A stretch of DNA of 64,000 bases from DAOUKH01 sp964291475. Lineage in GTDB: Bacteria > Chloroflexota > Dehalococcoidia > SHYB01. Positions 1 through 8,467 of the stretch are shown piece by piece; within the stretch, counting starts at the first letter, position 1, and each line of letters starts with the position of its first letter. The notes under the pieces are model-generated. The model saw nothing but the letters and a program-made list of their open reading frames with translations, searched no databases and was not told the DNA's origin. The stretch spans positions 1 through 64,000 of the forward strand of contig OZ220060.1 in NCBI GenBank assembly GCA_964291475.2, in the 5' to 3' direction. The position numbers were made by a program, and so were the translations under genes.

Positions 1-280
1 ATATCCGGGCGGACCGACAGCGCCGGCTTCGCCATGACCTCGTAGACATTGACCCCTCCGGCGCGCGGTTGCGCGCGATAACCTCCCGCGCCAAGTCTCT
101 CACCGTGATCAGTCCCAGCTCATCGTCCTCGTGGCGGCGGTTGACGATGAGCGAGCTGATGTGCAGCCGCTTCATCGTCGCCATAGCCTCGGCCACCGTC
201 GCCAGTCCGTCGATGGCGTGGACCTCCGGCCCCAAGATGTCGAGTACACGTATTGACCTGTTATCGCCCTGCTCGTTCAT
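1..280 (-). CDS. CBS-domain protein, 3' part cut by window edge
   Basis: Read leftwards from ATG at 280, the protein starts MNEQGDNRSIRVLDILGPEV and continues through TVAEAMATMKRLHISSLIV and GLITVRDLAREVIA, which is the pattern of a CBS repeat (adenosyl-ligand-binding regulatory domain). Near position 50 a single base appears to be missing; with it restored the frame reads on as VNVYEVMAKPALSVRPDM, the start of a second CBS repeat, and leaves the window. Its ATG overlaps the stop of the P-II-like gene (ATGA), so it is the last visible gene of the DUF1538 operon and probably regulates that membrane system. Family call is good; ligand and partner are inference. Confidence 0.75.
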   Translation of the reverse strand, partial: MNEQGDNRSIRVLDILGPEVHAIDGLATVAEAMATMKRLHISSLIVNRRHEDDELGLITVRDLAREVIARNRAPEGSMSTRSWRSRRCRSARI

Positions 281-625
281 AGCGTGCCTTCCAACTCCTC
301 CATTAGCGTGGGCAACTGGTTGAGAGACCGACGACGTCTTCAACGGCGATTTGAAAGGCGACGCCGGCGCCGTGATCGCGGTCCATCCCGCCTGCCGCCG
401 CGATGCGTTCGAGAATATCCCGGCCCTCGGTTCCGCCACCAGGAACAGCACCACGTCCCGGCTCGCGGTCAAGTCCAGCCCCAGAAAGGTCTTTGCCGGT
501 TCCAGCCCCTCGCCGCGCACACCGCTGATGATGGTGTCGCCCGTCGCGCCGCCCGCCCGCGCGGCATCAACGATGTGGTCCGTCTTCTCCTTGTTCACCA
601 GCGCGACGATCAGCGCCATCTTCAT
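277..625 (-). CDS. P-II-like regulatory protein
   Basis: Starts at ATG 625, which overlaps the stop of the second DUF1538 gene (ATGA). The N-terminus MALIVALVNKEKTDHIVDAA and the following GATGDTIISGVRGEG match the first strand, helix and T-loop entry of P-II (GlnB-type) proteins; the C-terminal part ERIAAAGGMDRDHGAGVAFQ is also P-II-like. The T-loop looks short and has no obvious uridylylation tyrosine, as in P-II-like sensors tied to transporters. Two single-base losses (about 411 and 318) break the frame; corrected length is about 116 residues. Role inferred: nucleotide- or metabolite-sensing subunit acting on the DUF1538 membrane proteins. Confidence 0.72.
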
Positions 626-1409
626 GTCTCCACCCCCTGGCGTTCCTTCCGGGTGCGCCGGCGTTCCACCCATTCGGCGGCGATGGCGTAGCCTAGCACC
701 GACATGATGGGGAAGACACTGGCGAAAGCGATGAGTCCGAAGCCGTCGATGAGCGGGCTGCGCCCGGGGACACTGGCGGCGAGGCCCAGCCCAGGGCCGC
801 CACCACCGGCACCGTGACGGTCGAGGTGGTGACGCCGCCGCTGTCGTAGGCCAGCGGGATGATGGTGCGGCGGCTCAGGTACGTCAGCACGATGACGACG
901 ACGTAGGCGGCCAGAATGTACCATCGGGAGCGGCGAGCCCGTCACGATGCGGAAGCATCCCAGGGATACCCCGGCAGCCACGCCCACCGCCACCGCGATG
1001 CGGAGCCCCAGGCGTTCACCGCGCCACCCGAGACCTCCTGGGCCTTTATCGCGACGGCGATGAGGGACGGCTCGGCCGCCGTCGTCGCAAAACCGATGGC
1101 GGCAGCGAAGAGGTAGACCACCCAGTAGTCCTCCCACCGCACCACGCCCGCCAGCGCCGACTCCCCCGCCATCTCCGTGAGCTGCCGCGCCATCGTCTCG
1201 CCGATGGGGAACAGCGCCTGGTCCAGCCCGATGAGGAACAGCGCCAGCCCCAGCAGCACCATGACCGACCCGGTAACGATGCCCCCGACGTTGGGCACCC
1301 TGCGCCGCAGCACGCCCACCTGGAACACGACGAGGATGACGACGATGGGCGTCACGTCCCGCAGCGTATACAGCAGGGTCTCGCCGAAGAGCGCCAGCCA
1401 CTCCAGCAT
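622..1409 (-). CDS. DUF1538 family membrane protein (second copy)
   Basis: ATG at 1409 shares its A with the stop of the upstream DUF1538 gene (TGATG). The sequence starts MLEWLALFGETLLYTLRDVTPIVVILVVFQ and carries several hydrophobic spans, a GFATTAAEPSLIAVA segment, LAYDSGGVTTSTVTVPVV and LIDGFGLIAFASVFPIMSVLG, all shared with its neighbour, so the two are paralogues. Indels near about 1020, 890 and 780 split the frame; repaired length is about 260 residues. DUF1538 proteins are multi-pass inner-membrane proteins of unknown transport activity. Tandem arrangement suggests a heteromeric complex with the P-II-like protein. Confidence 0.75.
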
Positions 1410-2144
1410 CACGTCACCATCCCGTAGCCCAGCACGCAGATCATGGGAGTGAGGCTGGCGAAGGCGATCAGTCCGAAGCCGTCGAGCATCGGATTGCGCC
1501 CCCGGATCGTGGAGGCGAGGCCCACTCCTAGGGCGGTGATCAGCGGCACCGTGATCGTGCTGGTCGTTACCCCCGCCGGAGTCGTAGGCCACGCCCACAA
1601 TCTCCTCGGGCGCGAACAGGGTCATCACCATGACCAGCACGTAGCCGCTGATGATGAAGCGGTGAATGGGCCACCCCTTCAAGATGCGCAGCACCCCCAG
1701 ACGATGGCGAGGCCGACGGCGACGGCAACCACCATGCGCAGCTCGAGGGCGTACCGGTCCTGGGCCGCCTGGCTGCCGCCGATGAAGTCCGCCTCCGCCG
1801 CCACTTTCGCCGCCTCGGCCGCCACGGCGATCAGCGCGGGCTCGGCCACGGTGGTGCCGAAGCCGAGACAGAAGGCCAGCGCCAGCAGCACCCGTCGCGC
1901 TCCCCTTGCGCGCCAGCCCCTGCGCCAGCACCTCGCCCAGCGGGAACAGGCCGCTTTCCAATCCCTGGATGAACAACGCCAGTCCCAGGACTACGCACAC
2001 CAACCCGACCGCCACGCTAGCGACGTCGGGAAAGGGCTGTCGGACCACGACGATCTGGAAGAAGACGATGACCGCGACGATGGGCGCCAGATCACGAAGG
2101 GCGCCCACCAACTGTTTCGCCATGGTCAGCGCAAAACGCGGCAA
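1409..2144 (-). CDS. DUF1538 family membrane protein (first copy)
   Basis: Begins MPRFALTMAKQLVGALRDLAPIVAVIVFFQ; the ATG at residue 8 is an alternative start. Conserved family segments are visible across frames: LGFGTTVAEPALIAVA, ILKGWPIHRFIISGYVLVMV, VAYDSGGVTTSTITVPL and MLDGFGLIAFASLTPMICVLG. Three indels (about 1895, 1703 and 1578, the last in a run of five G) disrupt the reading frame; repaired length is about 245 residues with multiple membrane spans. It is the first gene of a four-gene minus-strand operon. Transport function is unproven for the family. Confidence 0.75.
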
Positions 2145-2345
2145 ACCATGCTCCTCGCGCGTGGCTGCATAGGGTTCGATGGGCCTGCGCGGCGCGGCTA
2201 GACCCTACCGAACGGCCCGCTACGGGTCAATGCGGTGTCGTCGTGCATGATGCTCTGCCGTAGATATTCCTCAGGGGCACCCAAAAGGCGGTTCGGGGGT
2301 GGGGATGGGCGACCACAAGGGTCGCCCCTACATGGTTGGGCGGGG

Positions 2346-3628
2346 TTAGACGACGCCGGCGGCGCGGAGGCGTTCCAGGTCGTCTTCGGTGAGGCCGATT
2401 TCGGCGAAGACTTCGGCGTTGTGCTCGCCGATAAGGGGCGCGGCCCGGAGGTATTCTATGGGCGTCTCGCTCATCTTTATGTAGGGGCCGGGGACGGCGA
2501 AGGTCGCGTCCATGCCGGGCTGGTGGACCTCCTGCCAGAACTCACGGAAGGCAAGGTGCTCGTTCTCCAGCAGGTCCTGCATGTTGTTCACGGGGGCGAG
2601 CAGGAGCTTGTCGCTCACGGCGCGGGCGTAGATTTCTCCCTTCGTCTTGGTGGCGAAGAAGGCGGCGACTTCGTCCTGGCAGCGCTCGAACTCGCGGGCC
2701 AACTCGCCGCCGACGGTCATGATCTTGAAGTAGTCCATGTTTCGCCAGTCCCGCGATTTCAGGAAGTCCGACGCCTTCCCTTCGGCGTCCATCCAACGGA
2801 TGAGGGACTCGGTCGACCGCCAGGCGACGTTGCCGCCCGACACGGTACCGACGACGTAGCCGTCGAGCGTGGGGAAGACGTCGCGGACGGTGAAGTCCGG
2901 GAACCGCTTGGTGCCGCCGCCGCGCTCGATGTTGACGCCCATGAGAATCGAGTTGGCCGCGGCGTTCATCAGCACGCGGATCACCGCGGCCTGGATCGAG
3001 ACGTCGACGTGCTGGCCTTCCCCGGTGGCGTGGCGGGCGAAGAGGGCGATCATCGAGCCGGCCGCGCCCTGCGCCCCGCCCTGGTGCTCCGCCTGCGGGA
3101 CGGAGACCCGTGCCGGGGGACGGTCGGCGTCGCCGCAGACGTAGAGCGCGCCGCCCATGGCCCACAGCACCATGTCGGTGGTCTTGTACCGGGCGTAGGG
3201 GCCCGACTGGCCGAAGGGCGAGATCGAGGTGTAGATGATGCCGGGGTTGATGGCGCTGATCCGGTCGTAGCCGAGGCCGAGGTCGCGCATCGTACCCGGC
3301 ATGGACGATTCGAGGATGAAGTCGGCCGTGGCGGCGAGGCGGGTGAAGAGGTCCTGTCCTTCGGGGCGTTCCAGATCGAGGGTCACGCCGCGCTTGTTGA
3401 GGTTGTAGGCCGTCCAGTAGAGGCTGCGCTCGGGATGCGGCTCGTCCTGGTAGAAGGCCCGCGCTTCCGTGTGGGGCTACCGCCGGGCGGCTCGATCCGG
3501 ATGACGTCGGCGCCCATGTCGCTGAGCAGGCGTCCCGCCCAGTTGACGCCGCCCTCGGTCAGGTCGAGGACGCGGTAGGGAGCGAGCGATGAGCCGGGGC
3601 GGCCCGGCTCGTCGGGGCGATCGGTCAT
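2346..3628 (-). CDS. CaiB/BaiF family (class III) CoA-transferase
   Basis: Family III CoA-transferases move CoA between acyl-CoA donors and carboxylic acids. The N-terminus from ATG 3628 reads YRVLDLTEGGVNWAGRLLSDMGADVIRIEPPGGS, then one missing base near 3475 shifts the frame to FYQDEPHPERSLYWTAYNLNKRGV and MTLDLERPEGQDLF. Corrected length is about 427 residues, normal for the family. The segment that usually carries the catalytic aspartate reads RVSVPQAEHQGG, with Glu where Asp is expected, so the active-site acid may be altered or the activity different. No linked acyl-CoA pathway gene reveals its substrate. Confidence 0.85.
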
Positions 3629-3731
3629 CGAAGGTCCTCCGGCGTGGGCCGGATTCTTGGCGACGGGGCGATGGGTGTCAAGGAGCGGGCGCTGGGTTAC
3701 GCCGGACGCGGGCACGGCGCATAATGCGGAC

Positions 3732-4756
3732 ATGACCGAAGAGCTTGTGAACGTCGTCGTCACCACCAGCCTTGCCGACGACCTGATCGCGCGTATCGAG
3801 CGGGCCGATGCGCGGGTGCGCGTGGCCGACGCGGCGGCGAAGCTGCTGGAGGAGCTGCCGTCGGCGCTGCGGCCCATGCAGCAGCCCGCGCCCGACCGGA
3901 GCGGCGGGCGCTCGCTCGACGCGATGCTGGCGGACGCGGAGGTGGTGCTGGCGGCCCGCCGGCTCCCTCCCGACGTGGGGCGCCGAGCGCCCAACCTCCG
4001 CTGGGTCCAACTCCCCATGGCGGGCACCGAGTTCGCACGCGACCTCGACGTGTGGCACGACCCGAACGTCGTCATCACCAGCGCGGCGGGGGTCAACGCT
4101 CGACCCGTCGCCGAGTGGGTGATGACGCAGGCATTGACCCTTGCGAAGCAGGTGGGGCGCATGGTGCGGGGCCAGCGGGCGCGGGCGTGGACCGCTTCGA
4201 GCTTCCGCAACTCCGCGGCGCGACGATGGGGATCGTCGGGTTCGGGGAGATCGGACGGGCCACGGCGCGCCTCGCGGCCGCCTTCGGGATGCGCGTGCTG
4301 GCGGTCAAGCGCAACCCCGCCGAAGCCGGCGGCGGCGTCGAGGTGCTGCCGCTATCTGAACTTGACCTGGTACTGCGCGAGTCCGACTTCGTCGTCCTGG
4401 CCGTGCCGTCGACGCCGGAGACGCGGGGGATGATCGGCGCCCGCGAGCTCGGTCTGATGAAGCCGACGGCATACTTCATCAACCCGGCGCGCGGCGACGT
4501 CGTGGACGAGGCGGCGCTGCTGGCGGCGCGGGCGGAGCGGCGCATCGCGGGGGCCGCCCTCGACGTGCTGCAGAGCGAACCGCCGCCGCCCGACAGCCCC
4601 TGGTGGGAGGTGGACAACGCGCTGGTCACGGCGCACGTCGCCGGACTGTATCCGGGCTACGACGCGGCGGTCGTCGACCTGTTCGTCGAGAACCTCGGGC
4701 GCTACCTCGCAGGCCGGCCGCTGCGGAACGTCGTCGACCGGGCGCGGGCGTACTAG
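3732..4756 (+). CDS. D-isomer-specific 2-hydroxyacid dehydrogenase family protein
   Basis: Starts MTEELVNVVVTTSLADDL at ATG 3732, divergent from the CoA-transferase with about 100 bases between them. The NAD-binding motif GFGEIGRATARLAAAFGMRV and the catalytic triad are visible: Arg in FINPARGDVVDEAALL, Glu in LDVLQSEPPPPDSPWW and His in LVTAHVAG. A base is missing near 4190, where the frame moves from QRARAW to DRFELPQLRGATMGIVGFG. Repaired length is about 341 residues. Such enzymes reduce 2-oxoacids or oxidise D-2-hydroxyacids; the substrate cannot be read from sequence. Confidence 0.85.
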
Positions 4757-4790
4757 GCATGTGCGATTGCACGGGAAGGACACGGATCAC

Positions 4791-5534
4791 ATGAAAGACT
4801 TCGACGAGTCAACGTACGGAGACCGCATCGCCGAGGTCTACGACGAGATGTACGCAAACCTAAACAGTCCAGAGCAACTTGCCTCTATGGTGGACATGCT
4901 GGCCGGGCTGGCGGGCAGTGGACCTGCCTGGAACTTGGAATCGGCACGGGCCGGATCGCGCTTCCGCTGGCGGCGCGCGGGCTTGAGGTCCACGGCATCG
5001 ACTCCTCCGAGGCCATGGTCGAAAAGCTGCGGGAAAAGCCCGGCGGCGAGGCAATTCCCGTCACCATGGGCGACTTCGTGGAGTTTCGACTTGAAAGACC
5101 GCTACTCTCTGATCTACGTGGTCTTCAACACCTTCTTCGCGCCGCTGACGCAGGAAGACCAGGTCAAGTGCTTCATGAACGTCGCCCGCCATCTGAACGA
5201 TGGCGGCTTCTTCGTCATCGAAGCCTTCGTGCCCGACGTCGCGAGATTCGTGGGCGGCCAGAGCATCCGCACGGGCATGCTTACAACCAACACCGCCTCC
5301 ATCGACATGGCCCATCACGATGCCGCCACGCAGATGGTGACTTCATCCCACGTCTACTTCACGGAGGACGGGGTCCGCCTCTACCCCATCAAGCTCCGCT
5401 ACGCCTGGCCGTCGGAGCTGGACCTGATGGGCAGGCTGGCCGGCCTCACGCTGCGGTCTCGGACGAGCGACTGGCAGGGCAGCCCATTCACGGCCTCGAG
5501 CACCAACCACGTGTCCGTCTACGAGCGGCGGTGA
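4791..5534 (+). CDS. Class I SAM-dependent methyltransferase
   Basis: ATG at 4791 begins MKDFDESTYGDRIAEVYDEMY, the usual N-terminal helix of small-molecule methyltransferases. Motif I is LELGIGTGRIALPLAARGL and the acidic motif II is VHGIDSSEAMVEKL, both in a second frame. One base is missing near 4929 and again near 5088, after which the frame returns to DLKDRYSLIYVVFNTFFAPLT and CFMNVARHLNDGGFFVIEAFVP (post-I and motif III). Corrected length is about 249 residues. The C-terminal half is beta-rich. It lies 34 bases after the dehydrogenase and may be co-transcribed. Substrate unknown. Confidence 0.85.
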   Translation: MKDFDESTYGDRIAEVYDEMYANLNSPEQLASMVDMLAGLAGSGPAWNLESARAGSRFRWRRAGLRSTASTPPRPWSKSCGKSPAARQFPSPWATSWSFDLKDRYSLIYVVFNTFFAPLTQEDQVKCFMNVARHLNDGGFFVIEAFVPDVARFVGGQSIRTGMLTTNTASIDMAHHDAATQMVTSSHVYFTEDGVRLYPIKLRYAWPSELDLMGRLAGLTLRSRTSDWQGSPFTASSTNHVSVYERR

Positions 5535-5552
5535 GGTCGCCCGCCCCCTCCG

Positions 5553-5720
5553 GCCTCTCCTCCTCTGGGGGAGATTTGAGAGAGGGCACGCGCCGTAGCG
5601 CGTCGGCGGTGTGAGGCCGGGAAACGGGCGGAGCGGGGCGGTTCTTCCCTCTCCCCCTCTGGGGGAGATTCGAGGGAGGGCGCGCGCCGTCAGGCGCGCG
5701 AGCGCCCGCGGGGCGCTGCT
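5553..5720 (+). repeat. Two copies of intergenic repeat family R1
   Basis: Two consecutive copies (5553-5604 and 5647-5720) of a GC-rich repeat: a CCTCTCC...GGGGGAGAT..GAGAGAGGG hairpin followed by a CGCGCC-N-GGCGCG hairpin. They fill the gap between the methyltransferase and moeA genes. The same unit recurs at many other gaps in this window. Confidence 0.8.
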
Positions 5721-5757
5721 CTTCAAGGGGCGGCGAAGGCCGCGCTAGAATGGCGCC

Positions 5758-6995
5758 ATGCCGGAGCTGTTCAACGTCCTGCCGCCAGGGGAGGCGCTGG
5801 CCCTGCTGCGCCGCAACGTCGAGGTGCGCGTGCTGGGCATCGAGCGGGTCGCCACCGAGGCGGCGCTGGGGCGCTACCTGGCCCGCGACGTCTTCGCCGG
5901 CGGCGACCTGCCGTCGTTTCCTCGATCGAGCATGGACGGCTTTTCTGTCCGCGCCCGGGACACCTTCGGCGCGAGCGAGGGGCTCCCCGCCTACCTGCGC
6001 GTGGCCGGCGACGTGCCCACCGGCAGCCGCCCAACGTTCGACGTCGCCCAGGGCGAGGCGGCGCGGGCGCCACCGGCGGCATGCTGGCGCCGAGCGCCGA
6101 CGCCGTGGTCATGGTCGAGCACACCCAGCCGGTGGACGAGACGACCATCGAGGTCGTTCGCGCGGTGGCAGTGGGGGAGAACGTCGTCCAGCCCGGCGAG
6201 GACGTGAAGGAGGGCGGCCTGGTGCTGCCTAAGGGCCACCGGCTGCGGCCGCAGGACCTCGGCGGGCTGACCGCCGTCGGCGCGGCGACGGTTGAGGCGG
6301 CGCGGCGTCCCAGCGTAGGTATTCTCTCCACCGGCGACGAGGTCGTGCCGCCCGACGCGGCTCCCGAGCCGGGCCAGGTCCGCGACGTGAACAGCTACAC
6401 CCTGGCCGCGCTGACCGAGCGGGCCGGCGGCGAACCGTCGATGCTCGGCATCGTGGGCGATGATGGAGACGCCCTGGCCCGGGCGGCGGCGGACGGCCTC
6501 GACGCACACGACGCGCTGGTCATCTCGGCAGGCAGCTCGGTGAGCGCGCGCGACCTCACCGCCGAGGTGGTCCAGGGGCTCGGCGAGCCTGGGGTGCTGC
6601 TCCACGGCGTATCGCTGCGGCCCGGCAAGCCGACGGTACTCGCCGTTGTCGGTGGGAAGCCGGTCTTCGGGCTGCCGGGCAACCCCGTCTCGGCGATGAT
6701 CGTCTTCGACCTCTTCGTACGGCCCGCCATCGCCTGGCTCAGCGGCTGCGACGACCCGCCCGAGCCGCCGACGTCGCGCGCGACGCTCACCCGCGACGTC
6801 GCCTCGGCGCCGGGCCGGGAGGACTACGTCCCGGCGCGCCTCGTCGAGCGGGACGGTGTCCGCTACGCCGAGCCCGTCTTCGGCAAGTCGAACCTGATCT
6901 ACACGCTCGTGCGCGCCGACGGCCTGCTCAAAATACCCCTCGATGCGGGCGGCCTCTACGCGGGGGCCGAGGTCGAGGTGCGGCTGCTGGGGTAG
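5758..6995 (+). CDS. moeA: Molybdopterin molybdotransferase
   Basis: MoeA inserts molybdate into adenylylated molybdopterin. ATG at 5758 gives MPELFNVLPPGEALALLRRN. Family motifs are present in order: SFPRSSMDGFSVRA (the PxSxMDG signature), GILSTGDEVVPPD, VISAGSSVSARD (usual GGxSxGxxD, here altered) and GLPGNPVSAMI. One base is missing near 6068; repaired length is about 413 residues. A second MoeA-type gene lies 1.5 kb downstream, a pairing common in lineages with several molybdo- or tungsto-enzymes. No molybdoenzyme lies in the window. Confidence 0.9.
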
Positions 6996-7177
6996 GGGAG
7001 CGGGCGGACTTCGGACGGCCGTAGCGGTTGTAGAGGGGCCCCTCATCTCGATCTTCTCCCACGGGGAGAAGAGGCCGGACCACCGCGCCCCACCCGGCCC
7101 GTCCTAAGTCCCTCCCAGGGGGGAGGGAGGCTTGAGCGGCGCCCCTTGAATGGCGGAGAGCGATTCGTGAATCGCCC

Positions 7178-8352
7178 CTACGGGTTCTTGCTGAGGAGGA
7201 AGGCGCTGGAGGGGACGGGGGCGGCCGAGGTGTAGAGGGAGAGCTCGACGTCCTTGACCTGGGAGGTCGAGGTGCCGCGGATCTGCTTGACGGCTTCGAC
7301 CATGAGGTTGAAGCCGTGCAGGTAGACCTCGGAGAGGCCCGCGCCGCTGGTGTTGATGGGAATCTCGCCGTCGGGGAAGCCGATGGCGCCGGAGGCGGCG
7401 TAGGGGCCGCCGTTGCCGCGACCGCAGAAGTAGTCTTCCAGCAACAGGAGCACGACGGTGCTGAAGGCGTCGTAGAGCTGGGCGACGTCGATGTCCTTGG
7501 CGTCGGACGCCGGCGCGCTCGTAGAGGGCTTTGGCGGCGACGGAGGAGTCGGTGCGGAAGAAGTCGTCGTCCTTGTAGTAGTTGGTCATGCCGGTGGTCA
7601 TGTAGGCCATGCCCTGGGAGACGGCGAGGAGGTAGGCCGGCGGGTTGGGGCAGTTGCGGGCCCACTCGGCCGGAGGAGACGACGAGCGCCGCCGCGCCGT
7701 CGGTCTCCAGGCAACAGTCGAAGAGGCGCATCGGCTCGGCGATCCAGCGGGCGTTCAGGTAGTCCTCGATGGTGATGGGCTGGCGCATGACGGCGGCGGG
7801 GTTGCGGGTGGCGTTGTCGCGCTGGGTGACGGCGATGGCGCCGAGGTGCTCGGCCTTGGTGCCGAACTCGTGCATGTGGCGGCGGGTGAGCATCGCCACC
7901 TGCTGCACCGGCGAGACCATCCCAAAGGGGATGTGGTACTGCTGGTGACCGCCGACGAGCATCGACTGCTTCTCCCAGGGTCTGCCCGCCTGGGCGCTGC
8001 TCGCGGAGAGCTTGCCGCGGTTCCGGGAGCGGAAGCAGAGGACGTGGTTCGCCTGGCCGGTGGCGACGGCCTGGGCCGCGAGGGCGATCGTCGCCGCGCC
8101 GCCTCCGCCGCCGTAGCCGGTCTCGGCGAAGAAGGTGAGGTCGTTGGTCCCGACGACGGAGTGCAGGGCCTCCTCGGTGGTGGCCTCCATGTCGAAGCGG
8201 ACGATGCCGTCGATGTCCTTGGGGGTGAGGCCGGCGTCCTCGATGGCCTTGCGGGAGGCTTCGACGGCGGTGCTGAGCTCGGGCCGGCCCAGACCCTTCG
8301 AGTATTCGGTCTGACCGATGCCGGTAATCGCGGTCTTGTTCTTGAGACTCAC
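7178..8352 (-). CDS. Thiolase-fold protein of the lipid-transfer/SCPx-like group
   Basis: Starts MSLKNKTAITGIGQTEYSKG. The thiolase-fold pattern runs through AVEASRKAIEDAGLTPKDIDG, ETGYGGGGGAATIALAAQAVATG, CLETDGAAALVVSS and the C-terminal HGFNLMVEAVKQIRGTSTSQV. The segment that normally holds the nucleophilic Cys is glycine-rich with no Cys, so classical thiolysis is doubtful. Indels near 7672 and 7512 break the frame; repaired length is about 392 residues. Related proteins often pair with a DUF35 OB-fold partner in steroid or acyl-CoA side-chain cleavage; no such partner is adjacent here. Function remains open. Confidence 0.8.
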
Positions 8353-8467
8353 GCCGCACCCCGCTTTCGGACGCTCCAGCCGCCCAGGAGGGCGACGGTT
8401 TCGGAGAAGGTCGCGGCGGATTATAGCGCGTTCGGCCCTGGGCCGTCCCCGGCGCTAGAATGGCGTC

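Noticed and set aside
2235..3578. Long plus-strand open frame antisense to the CoA-transferase gene
   Set aside because: It is a GC-rich mirror of the minus-strand coding frame, with biased Gly/Arg/Val composition and no recognisable domain. The same applies to other long frames opposite purine, his and gpm genes.
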